DNA of 64,000 nt, taken from positions 372,001 to 436,000 of the forward strand of contig CAVYTS010000012.1 in NCBI GenBank assembly GCA_963771305.1. The letters run 5' to 3'. The translations under genes were made by a program, and so were the position numbers. Source of the stretch: CAJCIT01 sp963771305. GTDB taxonomy: Bacteria; Acidobacteriota; Terriglobia; Bryobacterales; Bryobacteraceae. This document shows, one piece after another, positions 34,961 through 44,381 of the stretch (position 1 is the first letter of the stretch; each line of letters opens with the position of its first letter). The notes under the pieces were generated by a model. It searched no databases. It was not told the DNA's origin and worked only from the letters and a program-made list of their open reading frames with translations.

Positions 34961-36637
34961 ATGCTGGTGGAGTTGCTAGTTGAGAACTATGCGGTGGTAG
35001 AGCAGGCACGGATTCGATTCCATGCCGGGCTAAACTTGCTCACGGGCGAAACAGGCAGCGGCAAGTCGATTGTCGTCGACGCGTTGGGATTGCTGTTCGG
35101 AGCACGCGCTTCTCTCGATGTTGTGCGCAGCGATGCTCAGCGAGCACGCGTCTCTGGAGTGTTTTCGGTCAAGGCGGGCGGAGGGCTCACCGCTCTGCTA
35201 GACGAGGCGGGCCTGGAACTCGAAGACGGTGAGCTGATTCTGGAGCGCGAAGTCACGGCGACCGGAAAGTCGCGCGCCTTCGTCGGAAACCGCCCTGTAA
35301 CTACCCAGTTTCTGAGGCAACTGGCCCCGTTTCTTGGCGATATTCACGGACAGAACCAGCAACAGGCGCTGTTCACCGAAACAACTCAGCGAGCTTTGCT
35401 GGATGAGTATGCGCGTGTAGGTGAGTTGAGAGGCCGCGTCGCGAAGACGTTCGAACAGTGGCGCGAATGTGGCGTGAAACTAGACGAACTGAACCGGAAC
35501 GAGCAGGAAAAGCTGCGGCTGCTGGATCTTTGGAGTTTTCAGAAGACGGAGATCGAGTCGATCGGCCCGAAACCCGGCGAAGACACGGAACTGGAGGCGG
35601 AGCGGCGCGTCCTGCAGAATGTAACACGCCTTCAAGAGCATGCCACGGCTGCCTTCGAATTGCTGTATGAGTCGCCGGGCAGCGCCACGGCGAACCTTCG
35701 ATCCGCCAACAAGCGAGTCGAAGAACTGGTCCGCATTGACCCGCAATTGGGCGACACAGCAACGCTGTTGAAACAGGCGGTGATTGCCGTGGACGAAGCC
35801 TCGACAAACCTGCGCGACTATCTGGGCCGCATTGAGAATGATCCGGCGCGACTGGAGGAATTGGAGACACGGCTCGCCGGCCTGGAGCGATTGAAGCGCA
35901 AGTACGGGACGACCATCGGCGAGGTCCTCGCCTTCCTGGCTCAGGTGAAGCAGCAGATCGATGAGGTGGAGAACGCAAACGAGCGCCGGCAGCAGCTAGA
36001 AAAGGAGCTGGCCGGGCTGTCGGCCCAGTACGAGAAGCTGGCTGGCGAACTGAACGAGAAACGACGTGATGCCGCGATGCGGCTCGCCAAACACGTGGAG
36101 CAGGAACTGAAATCCCTGGCGATGGGCCGCACGCAGTTTCAGATCGCCGTGACGCAGGGCACCTGGACAACCAGCGGACGCGACGTGATCGAATTCCTGG
36201 TTTCACCCAACGTCGGAGAAACGATGAGGCCGTTGGACCGCGTGGCGTCGGGCGGCGAGTTGTCGCGGCTATCCCTGGCGCTAAAGACGGTTGTCGGCTC
36301 CTCACAGCAGGACCAGGCGATGTTGACGCTGGTGTTCGACGAGGTAGACGCCGGAGTGGGCGGTGCGGCAGCCGCTTCGGTGGGGAAACGGCTCAAGCAA
36401 TTATCCCGATCGAGCCAGGTGATTTGCGTAACGCACCTGGCCCAAATCGCGGGATTCGCGAATCACCACTACGTTGTCTTGAAGCGGGAGAAAAAGGGCC
36501 GCACCACAACCGAAGTGGACGAATTGACTCTCGAGGACCGGGCACGCGAGATTGGGCGAATGCTCTCAGGAGAAAAGATCACGCCCGAGGCGTTGAAGCA
36601 GGCCGAGCAGCTGATTCACGCTGGATCAAGCTCGTAA
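34961..36637 (+). CDS. recN: DNA repair ATPase RecN
   Basis: This 558-aa SMC-like protein begins with the N-terminal ATPase half (LTGETGSGKSIVVDALGLLF, Walker A) and IHGQNQQQALF, followed by a coiled-coil arm (about 150-380). The C-terminal half has signature VASGGELSRLSLALK, Walker B LTLVFDEVDAGVGG and VICVTHLAQIAGFANHHYVV. RecN acts early in double-strand-break repair. ATG 34961 begins the conserved MLVELLVENYAVVEQ. It is monocistronic and convergent with murJ. Confidence 0.97.
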   Translation: MLVELLVENYAVVEQARIRFHAGLNLLTGETGSGKSIVVDALGLLFGARASLDVVRSDAQRARVSGVFSVKAGGGLTALLDEAGLELEDGELILEREVTATGKSRAFVGNRPVTTQFLRQLAPFLGDIHGQNQQQALFTETTQRALLDEYARVGELRGRVAKTFEQWRECGVKLDELNRNEQEKLRLLDLWSFQKTEIESIGPKPGEDTELEAERRVLQNVTRLQEHATAAFELLYESPGSATANLRSANKRVEELVRIDPQLGDTATLLKQAVIAVDEASTNLRDYLGRIENDPARLEELETRLAGLERLKRKYGTTIGEVLAFLAQVKQQIDEVENANERRQQLEKELAGLSAQYEKLAGELNEKRRDAAMRLAKHVEQELKSLAMGRTQFQIAVTQGTWTTSGRDVIEFLVSPNVGETMRPLDRVASGGELSRLSLALKTVVGSSQQDQAMLTLVFDEVDAGVGGAAAASVGKRLKQLSRSSQVICVTHLAQIAGFANHHYVVLKREKKGRTTTEVDELTLEDRAREIGRMLSGEKITPEALKQAEQLIHAGSSS

Positions 36638-36653
36638 ACATGCATGCGGCCCG

Positions 36654-38387
36654 CTACCGCCGCAGCCGCCGGAAGACACCTGCGGCCATTTCTTTTGATT
36701 CCGCTACGCCGAGGGCGGAAGTGCCCAACCAATAAACCGCTCCATAAATGCTCAGGGCGATAACGGCCAAGGGAAGCGGATGGTTGGTGCCTACGGCGCG
36801 TTTGATGCCGTAAGCGAGGGAAGACGCAAAGAAGGCTACGGTCCAGAGCTTGGCCAGCAGCGCTACGGGGATGGAGACGCTACCGATGCGCTTGGCTAGC
36901 GAGAAGCGAAGAAGCGAAAATTCAACCCACCCAGCCACGCCGGCCGACATCGTGAGGCCAGCGACGCCCCACTTGCGATCGAGCGAAAGAGCGCCTGGCA
37001 ACCAGAGTGCGGCGATCAGGCCAAGAATCGTGGTCAGAGCGACCCGAATGACGGCGAATCGCAAAGGTGTTTTGGTATCCAGCAGCGCGTAGAATGCCGA
37101 CGAGTAGAGCCGGCCCAGCGAAGTCGCGAGCAGTCCAACCGCGGAGCCCGCCAGGACAGCCCAAACATAGACGGAATCGGCGCGATTGAAACGGCCGGTT
37201 TGATACAGCGCTCCGGCGACAATATCACCGAGCACGAGAAACGCAACAGCTGACGGGATCACCAGAAATGCAATGCGCCGCAAGCCCGCGACGAGCCGCT
37301 TGCGGAGGAATTCAGCCACCTCTCCTTCATTGCCGACAGCGCCGGAGAGTGACGGCAGCTCCGCCGCTGAGATGGACATGCTAAACAAGCTGACCGGAAG
37401 GATCGAGATGGTTTGGCCATACCCCAGCGCTGCCACGGCGCCAGTCGGCAGCAGACTCGCGATGACGGAGTCAACATAGCTGCTGACCTGGACCACGCCG
37501 CGGCTGAGAAAAACCGGGCCAAAGTTCTTGAGAACCGTCTGGACGCCTGGCAGCACGATGTTCAGTGATGGAACGAAGTCCGGTAGGAGTTGCAGGACGC
37601 GCGGCAGTTGGACCAAAAACTGAAGTGCGCTGCCGGCCACAGATGCCCAGGCCAAATAGACAGCCAGCAGCGGCGGTGCGGAGTAAGCGCCAAAGCTGAT
37701 GAGCGCCGCGATCATGGTGAGATTCAGAGCAACTGGCGCGGTGTAGGAAAGCAGAAAATGCCGGTGGCTGTTCAGGACTCCCAGGCACCAGGCGCTCAGT
37801 GCCAGCAAGCCCGTGCCGGGGAAAAGGATGCGCACGAGCCTGATGGTCAGATCGCGTTTGTCGCCGGCGAAACCGGGCGCGATGATGTCGATCAGCCACG
37901 GCGTGGTCAGCACGCCGGCCAAAACCAGCAGAGAGCAGACCAGCGAGAGAATCCCGAACACCGCGTCGGCAACCTGTTCCGCCTCTTTTTCCCTTCCTTG
38001 GGCGCGCAGTTTGGAATAGACGGTTACGAACGACGCCGACAACACTCCTTCTCCAAACAGGTTATTGAGCAGGTTTGGGATGCGAATAGCGGCACGAAAC
38101 GCATCGGCTACGGCAGAGTCGCCAAAGTAATGGGCGATCACACGCTCACGAACCAGACCGGTGAGCCGGCTTATCAGGATCCCGAGGGCAACGCGCGAGG
38201 CTGCGCCACCGGAAGCAGCCGGTACGCGCTTCGGCGGGTTTGCGTCAGCGCCGATTGACGGGTTGGCGGACGATGGTCCCGCCGGACCTTCGGTCACCTC
38301 TGGCGCATCAAAATGCTGATCCGGCAATGAAGATGCGACGCGGTCAGGGCGGGCGCGGCGGGAGGTAATACGAATTCTTACCTGCAA
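36654..38387 (-). CDS. murJ: Lipid II flippase MurJ (MviN)
   Basis: This protein of up to 577 aa has about 14 helices. MviN/MurJ blocks: GILISRLTGLVRERVIAHYF, VADAFRAAIRIPNLLNNLFG and EGVLSASFVTVYSKL in helices 1-2, and SVIASLLPTGAVAALGYGQT in the middle. It flips lipid II across the inner membrane. The first 65 residues are hydrophilic, Pro-rich and not family-like; the TTG start at 38387 is unsure and the true start may be a downstream GTG. It ends 17 bases from recN. Confidence 0.94.
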   Translation of the reverse strand: MQVRIRITSRRARPDRVASSLPDQHFDAPEVTEGPAGPSSANPSIGADANPPKRVPAASGGAASRVALGILISRLTGLVRERVIAHYFGDSAVADAFRAAIRIPNLLNNLFGEGVLSASFVTVYSKLRAQGREKEAEQVADAVFGILSLVCSLLVLAGVLTTPWLIDIIAPGFAGDKRDLTIRLVRILFPGTGLLALSAWCLGVLNSHRHFLLSYTAPVALNLTMIAALISFGAYSAPPLLAVYLAWASVAGSALQFLVQLPRVLQLLPDFVPSLNIVLPGVQTVLKNFGPVFLSRGVVQVSSYVDSVIASLLPTGAVAALGYGQTISILPVSLFSMSISAAELPSLSGAVGNEGEVAEFLRKRLVAGLRRIAFLVIPSAVAFLVLGDIVAGALYQTGRFNRADSVYVWAVLAGSAVGLLATSLGRLYSSAFYALLDTKTPLRFAVIRVALTTILGLIAALWLPGALSLDRKWGVAGLTMSAGVAGWVEFSLLRFSLAKRIGSVSIPVALLAKLWTVAFFASSLAYGIKRAVGTNHPLPLAVIALSIYGAVYWLGTSALGVAESKEMAAGVFRRLRR

Positions 38388-38489
38388 ACTGCGAGTTTAA
38401 CCGTCCGCCCGTTCCGCGTTTACGTTGTTTAGGAGTTCGGCGGGTGTTCAAGGCACTAAGCTGGTAATAAGTAAGGGGCTTTTCTCGAA

Positions 38490-39952
38490 ATGCGGCGTCT
38501 GGTCTATGTCCTCGTATCAGGAGTCCTTTGGACGCATCCCGCCGGAGCGCAAGCACCCAGCGTACCCCAAGCCCCTGCCTCAGCCGAGGAGCATCCGCCG
38601 CCGGTTCTGCCGCCTACACGCTCGACGATGATTTTCAAGGAACTGAGCAGTACCTTGGAGATGATCTCGTCGCAATCCGGACGCGCGGTCGTCCAAATCT
38701 TTGCTCGTGGCTACACGACCAATGACGAATCGAGCAACACCGACACTCTCCTCACGTCACAGCGAAGCAGCGGTTCAGGGGTGGTGCTAACACAGGACGG
38801 CTTCATTCTGACAAATGCGCATGTCGTCAAGGGCGCGCGGAATCTGAGAGTGGACTTGCCGCACCCGCCAGTCATCGACGTGCAGCCACACATCGAGAAG
38901 TTCGCAGCGCGGTCGATTCCCGCGCGAGTCATCGGCGTGGATCGGCAGACCGACCTCGCCGTAATCAAGATCGATCGCGAGAATCTCCCCTATCTCGAAT
39001 TCGGCGACTCAAATTCGCTGAAACAAGGACAATTGGTACTCGCGCTGGGGAATCCCTTGGGACTTGAGAATTCGGTGAGTCTCGGGATCGTGAGCGCGGT
39101 CGCTCGCCAGCTCAAACCGGATGATCCGGTCAGCTATATCCAAACCGACGCGCCCATCAACCCGGGCAATAGCGGAGGCCCGTTGATCGACGCCGATGGC
39201 CGGGTCGTGGGCATCAACACGCTCATCCTGACCCAGTCCGGCGGAAGCGAAGGAATCGGGTTCGCGATCCCGAGCAACCTGGCGAGCCGCATCTTTCGAC
39301 AGCTGAAGACCATTGGGCACGTCCATCGGCTGCAGTTGGACTGGTGGTGCAGAGTATCACGCCCGCGATGGCGGATGGATTGTCCCTACAGCGGGACCAG
39401 GGCGTCATCGTTTCCGACGTTGAGCCTGGAGGACCGGCGGCGAAAGCCGGAATCCAGACCGACGACATCATCGTGGCAATGGATGGCAAACCACTGCAGA
39501 GCGCGTCGCAGTTGGATTCAGGGATCTACCGGCAGACTCCCGGCGACAAGATTTCGCTGCAAATTCTACGCGGAGAGCAAATGCTGGATATCAAAGTGGC
39601 GCCCGAAGAAAAGTCCGAGCAGTTCGACGCTCTGGCAGACCTCATGGATCCTGCAGCCAACGTGATTCCTCAGTTGGGCATTGTGGGGCTGGATGTCACG
39701 AAGGCCGTGTTGCAGTTGCTGCCGGATCTGCGGCGCCCCGCAGGCGTCGTGGTTGCCGCGCACATCGCTTCCAGCCCTTACTCAGGACCCACTCTTGAAA
39801 CCGGCGATGTGATCTACGCCATGAATCGAAGAGTTGTGAGCACGGTGGCCGGATTGAGAGGAATGCTGGATCGCCTGAAGGCCGGTGATGCGGTGGTTCT
39901 GCTGGTGGAGCGCGAAGGCAAATTGATTTATGTGCCGTTGGAACTGGAATAG
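38490..39952 (+). pseudogene. Periplasmic HtrA/DegP-type serine protease with a one-base frameshift
   Basis: The first frame (38490 on) has a signal peptide (LVYVLVSGVLWTHPAGAQA) and the trypsin-like domain with His in LTNAHVVKGA, Asp in DRQTDLAVIK and Ser in NPGNSGGPLIDADG. After GHVHRLQL it leaves frame at about 39336-39345, where CAGTTGGACTGG lacks one G relative to the expected CAGTTGGGACTGG. The other frame continues GLVVQSITPAMADGL into two PDZ domains (VSDVEPGGPAAKAGIQ; VVAAHIASSPYSGPT). Restored, it is about 487 aa with intact triad. As read, the product would lack its PDZ domains. Confidence 0.9.
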
Positions 39953-40051
39953 CGGCCGCTACCGGCGTGAAACACGCCTCCCATTACAACCGCGCTAATT
40001 ACCCCAGACGCTTGCGATAGCGACAGCTTGGACGGTACCGTGAAGACTGAC

Positions 40052-41029
40052 ATGAGTTACGGACCGATCACAACTTTTATCAAGCATCACTACCGGCATT
40101 TCAATGCGGCCACACTAGTGGACGCCGCCGACGGATACACTTCCCATATCGAGAAGGGCGGCGTTATGTTCGCAACGCTCGCCGGCGCAATGAGCACCGC
40201 CGAACTAGGGGTTTCGCTGGCGGAAATGATTCGGCAGGAGAAGATACACGGGATCTGCTGCACGGGCGCAAACCTGGAAGAGGACGTGTTCAATCTGGTG
40301 GCGCACGACTTTTACGAACGGGTGCCTCATTGGCGCGACCTTCGTCCCGAAGACGAGCAGGAACTGCTTGAGCGCAATATGAACCGCGTGACGGACACCT
40401 GCATCCCCGAGCATGAGGCAATGCGCCGCATCGAAGGCGTGATCCTCGAGGAATGGGTGGCTGCCGACAAGAACGGCGAGCGCTACTTCCCGCACGAGTT
40501 CTTCTACAAGATTTTGCAGAAGGCCGATCTCAAAAAAAGCTTTCAGATCGATAAGAAAGACAGCTGGTTGTACGCGGCGATGGAACGCAATCTCCCGATT
40601 TTCGTGCCGGGGTGGGAAGATTCGACCCTCGGCAACATGTACGCGGGACATTGCATTACGGGCGATGTGAAGAACGTCCATACCGTGCGCACGGGCATCG
40701 AGTACATGATGAGCCTAGCCGAGTGGTATGAACAGACCTCGAAGAAGTCGTCCATCGGTTTCTTCCAAATCGGTGGAGGCATCGCAGGTGATTTCCCAAT
40801 CTGCGTTGTACCCATGATGCGGCAGGATTTGCAACGCGAAGCGACGCCGTTATGGGGTTATTTCTGCCAGATTAGCGATTCGACAACCAGCTATGGGTCC
40901 TATTCGGGAGCCGTGCCGAATGAGAAGATCACCTGGGAGAAGCTGGGCATCGACACGCCCAAGTTTGTCATTGAGTCCGACGCGTCGATCGTCGCACCGC
41001 TCATTTTTGCCTGCGTACTGGGCTGGTAA
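40052..41029 (+). CDS. Deoxyhypusine-synthase-like protein
   Basis: About 325 aa, matching the deoxyhypusine synthase superfamily: GGVMFATLAGAMSTAELGVS, GICCTGANLEEDVFNLV, PIFVPGWEDSTLGNM, FFQIGGGIAGDFPICVVPM and TWEKLGIDTPKFVIESDAS. The Lys in ITWEK corresponds to the DHS enzyme-intermediate Lys. The Lys-His-His of the eukaryotic GGGxxKHH motif is not kept (GGGIAGDFP). Bacteria lack eIF5A, so the product is probably another aminobutyl-transfer or polyamine enzyme (homospermidine-type), which is inference. ATG 40052 is preferred; GTG 40040 and TTG 40028 are alternatives. Confidence 0.88.
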   Translation: MSYGPITTFIKHHYRHFNAATLVDAADGYTSHIEKGGVMFATLAGAMSTAELGVSLAEMIRQEKIHGICCTGANLEEDVFNLVAHDFYERVPHWRDLRPEDEQELLERNMNRVTDTCIPEHEAMRRIEGVILEEWVAADKNGERYFPHEFFYKILQKADLKKSFQIDKKDSWLYAAMERNLPIFVPGWEDSTLGNMYAGHCITGDVKNVHTVRTGIEYMMSLAEWYEQTSKKSSIGFFQIGGGIAGDFPICVVPMMRQDLQREATPLWGYFCQISDSTTSYGSYSGAVPNEKITWEKLGIDTPKFVIESDASIVAPLIFACVLGW

Positions 41030-41035
41030 CGCTAC

Positions 41036-43027
41036 CTACGGCTTGGAGCTCGGCGGTGGTAACGGCGTAGCGGGCCGACTCACGAGGCCGCTGAGGCCTT
41101 CGTCAAACTTCACACCGTTCGTGGCAAGAGTGTTTCCCATGGCGCGATCGAGCGCAGCCTTGGCTTTGACGTAGTTGCCGCCCGCGACAAGCGCCGTTGA
41201 TCGCGCCTGTTCAAGGTCGCGTTGAAACTGGATCACGTTGAAGGAAGTCGACTGGCCCACCTGGAGCCGTTCCTGTTCGGCTTCCAGCGCCTCTTCCTGC
41301 AAAGAAACGGTCTCGACGGCGGCATCGTAGCTGGCCCGCGACCGTTCCAACGCCAGACGGGCATTTTCTACGTCGACGCGAACCTGGTTGACGTTGATGC
41401 GCAGGCGGACCTCAGATTGTCGAAGCTGAAGCGAATCCCGGACCACATCGGCTTGGGCCACTCGATTCCGCAAAGGAATTGTGAGTTGAACTCCAATGCC
41501 GTAGTTCGGATAGTTCCGTTCAAAGATCTGTGAAAGCAAGGTGCCTGCGCCGCCGATAAAGGCAGGGTTTACCGGATTGATCGTCGCCGAGCCGGCTGAA
41601 GGCAACAGTGGGTTCACGCTGCCCGCAAGAGCATTATTGGTAAGGCCGCCAATGACATCGAGCTGTGGCAACAGGGCGTTTTTTGCGCCCTTGAGGGCGA
41701 TGTTGGCGTTGTCAATCTGAATCTTTTCGAAAGCGATGTCGGGCCGGTTCTTCAGAGCCTGATTAATGAGGTCTTCGACGGGCGGAATCGCTTCTTCTTT
41801 GGGAACGTCGATGTGGTCCAGGGGAATTAAGTGCACAGACAGCAGAACAGGATCATGGTTGCCGCTGCGTGTGATGGCATTCTTGAGGATCAACTCCTGC
41901 TGGTCCGCAAGACCGCCGGCGGCGATCAGATCCTGCCGGGTGCGCGCCACTTCAGCCTGGGCGCGTTTTAGCTGTAAGGGCGCCAGCGTTCCCACCTCGA
42001 CTTGGGATTTATTGTCGTCGTACAATTTCTGCGCTGCGGCGAGGGCCTGGCGTTTCACTTCGACGTCTTCGCGCAACGTAACGTAGTCCCAATAGAGCGA
42101 AATAATGTCGGAGACGGTTATGATGAGCTGCTCGCTGAACACGAGATCGGCGATCCGCTGCTGATTGGCCGCGATCCGGATGAAGCGCCGATTCAAATCA
42201 ATGCCGAAGCCTTGCAACAGCGGCTGGTCAATGGTGAATCCCAATGCCGCGGTGGTGTAGGGATTGTAACTGGAACTGAATGAATTTGCGTTGATACGAG
42301 GCGATGTGTAGGTGGCGTTGAGCGAGGCGCCGGTAGAAAAACCCTGCGAATAGCCGCCGCCACCGTTTAACGTATTTGTTTGGAGGTTGAATACGCCGTT
42401 CTGCAAGAAGTCGTTTTGGGGAGTTGAAGTATGAGACCAGTTAAGATCGGCCGTCAGGGCAGGATCAAACTGCGGGATCTTACTGCCATTCGAGGCAGGG
42501 ATCGTGCCGAGCGCCGTGACGGCCACGGGCTGCCCCGTGATAACGGACGTGATGCTGGTATTAGACGTCAGCGACGTAGCGGGCGCCAGGCCGCCCAGGG
42601 TGGTAAGTAGCGGGCCGCCTGGTCCGCCCTCGCCCGGAGGCAGTTCGCGGAAGATGTAATCCAAGCCTCGCAAGAGACCACCGCCCTTGGCGCGCTGCAG
42701 GTCACTGTTCGCGAGCAGGGGTGTATAGCGCTGGAGTTGTATATCAAGATTGTTTTCCAGGACCAGCGAAATCGCATCCTGCAGCGAAAGATAAAGGTTG
42801 CCGGCGCGTATCAGTTCGTACGTACGCGGCGAGTTGATCAGGGAAACCGGGCTAACCTGTTCCGGGCGGTACGGGAAGGTGAGCCGGATGCCCTCCGGAC
42901 TGGTCACAGCCGGCATCCGCGTGAGCGGCTGAGCATTGCCGCCGGCTTGTGGAGGAGGTGTTTCTTGTGAATAGCATGGCCATGACATCGCCACGCACAA
43001 AAGTAGCGTTACCGACTGTTTCCTCAT
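41036..43027 (-). CDS. TolC-type outer-membrane efflux protein
   Basis: About 663 aa, longer than E. coli TolC (about 470). It has a signal peptide (KQSVTLLLCVAMSWPCYS), a Gln/Thr-rich region with a low-complexity insert of about 130 residues (residues 130-260), and two OEP repeats with LQRYTPLLANSDLQRAKG and LRQSEVRLRINVNQVRVDVE. ATG 43027 (MRKQSVT) follows the MFP stop by 32 bases; a longer reading starts at 43063. With the two upstream genes it completes a tripartite efflux pump. Confidence 0.93.
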   Translation of the reverse strand: MRKQSVTLLLCVAMSWPCYSQETPPPQAGGNAQPLTRMPAVTSPEGIRLTFPYRPEQVSPVSLINSPRTYELIRAGNLYLSLQDAISLVLENNLDIQLQRYTPLLANSDLQRAKGGGLLRGLDYIFRELPPGEGGPGGPLLTTLGGLAPATSLTSNTSITSVITGQPVAVTALGTIPASNGSKIPQFDPALTADLNWSHTSTPQNDFLQNGVFNLQTNTLNGGGGYSQGFSTGASLNATYTSPRINANSFSSSYNPYTTAALGFTIDQPLLQGFGIDLNRRFIRIAANQQRIADLVFSEQLIITVSDIISLYWDYVTLREDVEVKRQALAAAQKLYDDNKSQVEVGTLAPLQLKRAQAEVARTRQDLIAAGGLADQQELILKNAITRSGNHDPVLLSVHLIPLDHIDVPKEEAIPPVEDLINQALKNRPDIAFEKIQIDNANIALKGAKNALLPQLDVIGGLTNNALAGSVNPLLPSAGSATINPVNPAFIGGAGTLLSQIFERNYPNYGIGVQLTIPLRNRVAQADVVRDSLQLRQSEVRLRINVNQVRVDVENARLALERSRASYDAAVETVSLQEEALEAEQERLQVGQSTSFNVIQFQRDLEQARSTALVAGGNYVKAKAALDRAMGNTLATNGVKFDEGLSGLVSRPATPLPPPSSKP

Positions 43028-43059
43028 GCTGTCAATTCCGTGGCTTGACACTCGCTGTC

Positions 43060-44367
43060 TCAATGGCCTGCTGACCCGCCGCTCTGAGCCGTCTTGGCGG
43101 CTGGCTGGCGGGCCGCGCCGGGCTCGACATCCATTGTCGTCTTGACCTTCGCCCCTTCACGCACATCATCGGTCGGATTCACAACGACCTTCTCGCCTGC
43201 TTCGAGGCCCCCAAGGATCTCGACATTGGTGCCGAAATCCCTACCTAAGTGAACCGGGCGAAAGTGGACAGTATTGTCCGAGTCGACAATGGCAACCATA
43301 GAGCCACTGGAACGAGTGACTATCGCGTCACCGGGAACCAGAACCGAGGGCTGCGTTCGAGTGATAGAAAAGCGCACCTGAGCATACATTCCGGGCAGCA
43401 GCGTACCCTGTGAATTGGGCACCTCAACTTCGGTCAATAGAGTTCGCGTATTGGTGTCGAGGGCACCCGACAGACGCGCAACCTTGCCGGGAAAACTCCG
43501 GCCGGGCAGTTCAGTAACAGTTATCTGGGCCGGCATACCGACGTCGAACGAGCTGAAATCGGACTGGGGGACGTTAACGAAAATTCGCAAGACGTTGTTC
43601 TGTGCAATACGAAAGAGCAATGTGCTGCCGCTGGAGATCAGCGATCCGGTGTCGATATTACGCAACGTAATAACACCATCGAATGGAGCCTTTACCTTCT
43701 TGAACGACTGTAGGTCAAGCAATCGCCTCAGGTTCGCCTCGTTTGCGCCAACGTTCTGTAGAGCCGCATTTATGTTCGCCTCGCTGGCTCGCACATTGGC
43801 GGCTTGGGCCAACAAAGTGGAATCCGATTGGTCTCCCTCTTGCTTCGAAAGCACGCCGCGGTTAACGAGAATTGTGTTCCGTTTGGCGGTTACATCGGCC
43901 AGTTGCGCGTTGGCCTTCGCCTGCTCAAGCGCCGCTTTTGCCTGGGCGAGCGCGGCATTCGTTTGTTGCAGGGCGGCCTGGGCCTGTATTACTTGCTGGT
44001 CGAGATCGGGCGTGTCGAGTTCAGCGAGTAACTGCCCTTCATGTACGCGATCGCCGATGTCTGCATAACGCTTCACTAGATAGCCCTCGGCTCGAGCGAG
44101 AACCGCGGCTTCGGTAATGGCCTGGATGTTCCCTGGAAGCGTCAGATCCACGACCGAGGCGGCTCGCACGGCTGTCGTGACCGTCACCGTAGGCAGGGCA
44201 GTGGCTTCCAGTTGGGCGTCGGCTCGCGCGGCTTTTTCAACTTGCCCGTGCCGCGTCCAGCCAAACAGGAAGATGCCGGCGAAGAATAGCACCAGCACGA
44301 TCACAATGATCGCGACCGACCTGCCAGAGGCCCGGGAATGTTGAGTACGTGAAGAACTGGTTTCCAT
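43060..44367 (-). CDS. RND periplasmic adaptor (HlyD/AcrA family)
   Basis: This 435-aa membrane-fusion protein has an N-terminal helix (SVAIIVIVLVLFFAGIFLFG), a lipoyl half (LARAEGYLVKRYADIGDRVH, then EGQLLAELDTPDLDQQV), a long Ala/Gln-rich helical hairpin (about 130-205), and the beta-barrel domain with VKAPFDGVITLRNIDTGSLI and GMYAQVRFSITR. It bridges the RND pump and TolC protein. It follows the RND gene by 14 bases. Confidence 0.95.
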   Translation of the reverse strand: METSSSRTQHSRASGRSVAIIVIVLVLFFAGIFLFGWTRHGQVEKAARADAQLEATALPTVTVTTAVRAASVVDLTLPGNIQAITEAAVLARAEGYLVKRYADIGDRVHEGQLLAELDTPDLDQQVIQAQAALQQTNAALAQAKAALEQAKANAQLADVTAKRNTILVNRGVLSKQEGDQSDSTLLAQAANVRASEANINAALQNVGANEANLRRLLDLQSFKKVKAPFDGVITLRNIDTGSLISSGSTLLFRIAQNNVLRIFVNVPQSDFSSFDVGMPAQITVTELPGRSFPGKVARLSGALDTNTRTLLTEVEVPNSQGTLLPGMYAQVRFSITRTQPSVLVPGDAIVTRSSGSMVAIVDSDNTVHFRPVHLGRDFGTNVEILGGLEAGEKVVVNPTDDVREGAKVKTTMDVEPGAARQPAAKTAQSGGSAGH

Positions 44368-44381
44368 GAATTGTGGGATAA

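Noticed and set aside
35373..36305. Minus-strand ORF of 310 aa opposite recN
   Set aside because: Arg/Ser/Pro-rich antisense frame overlapping the RecN coiled coil; no motifs.
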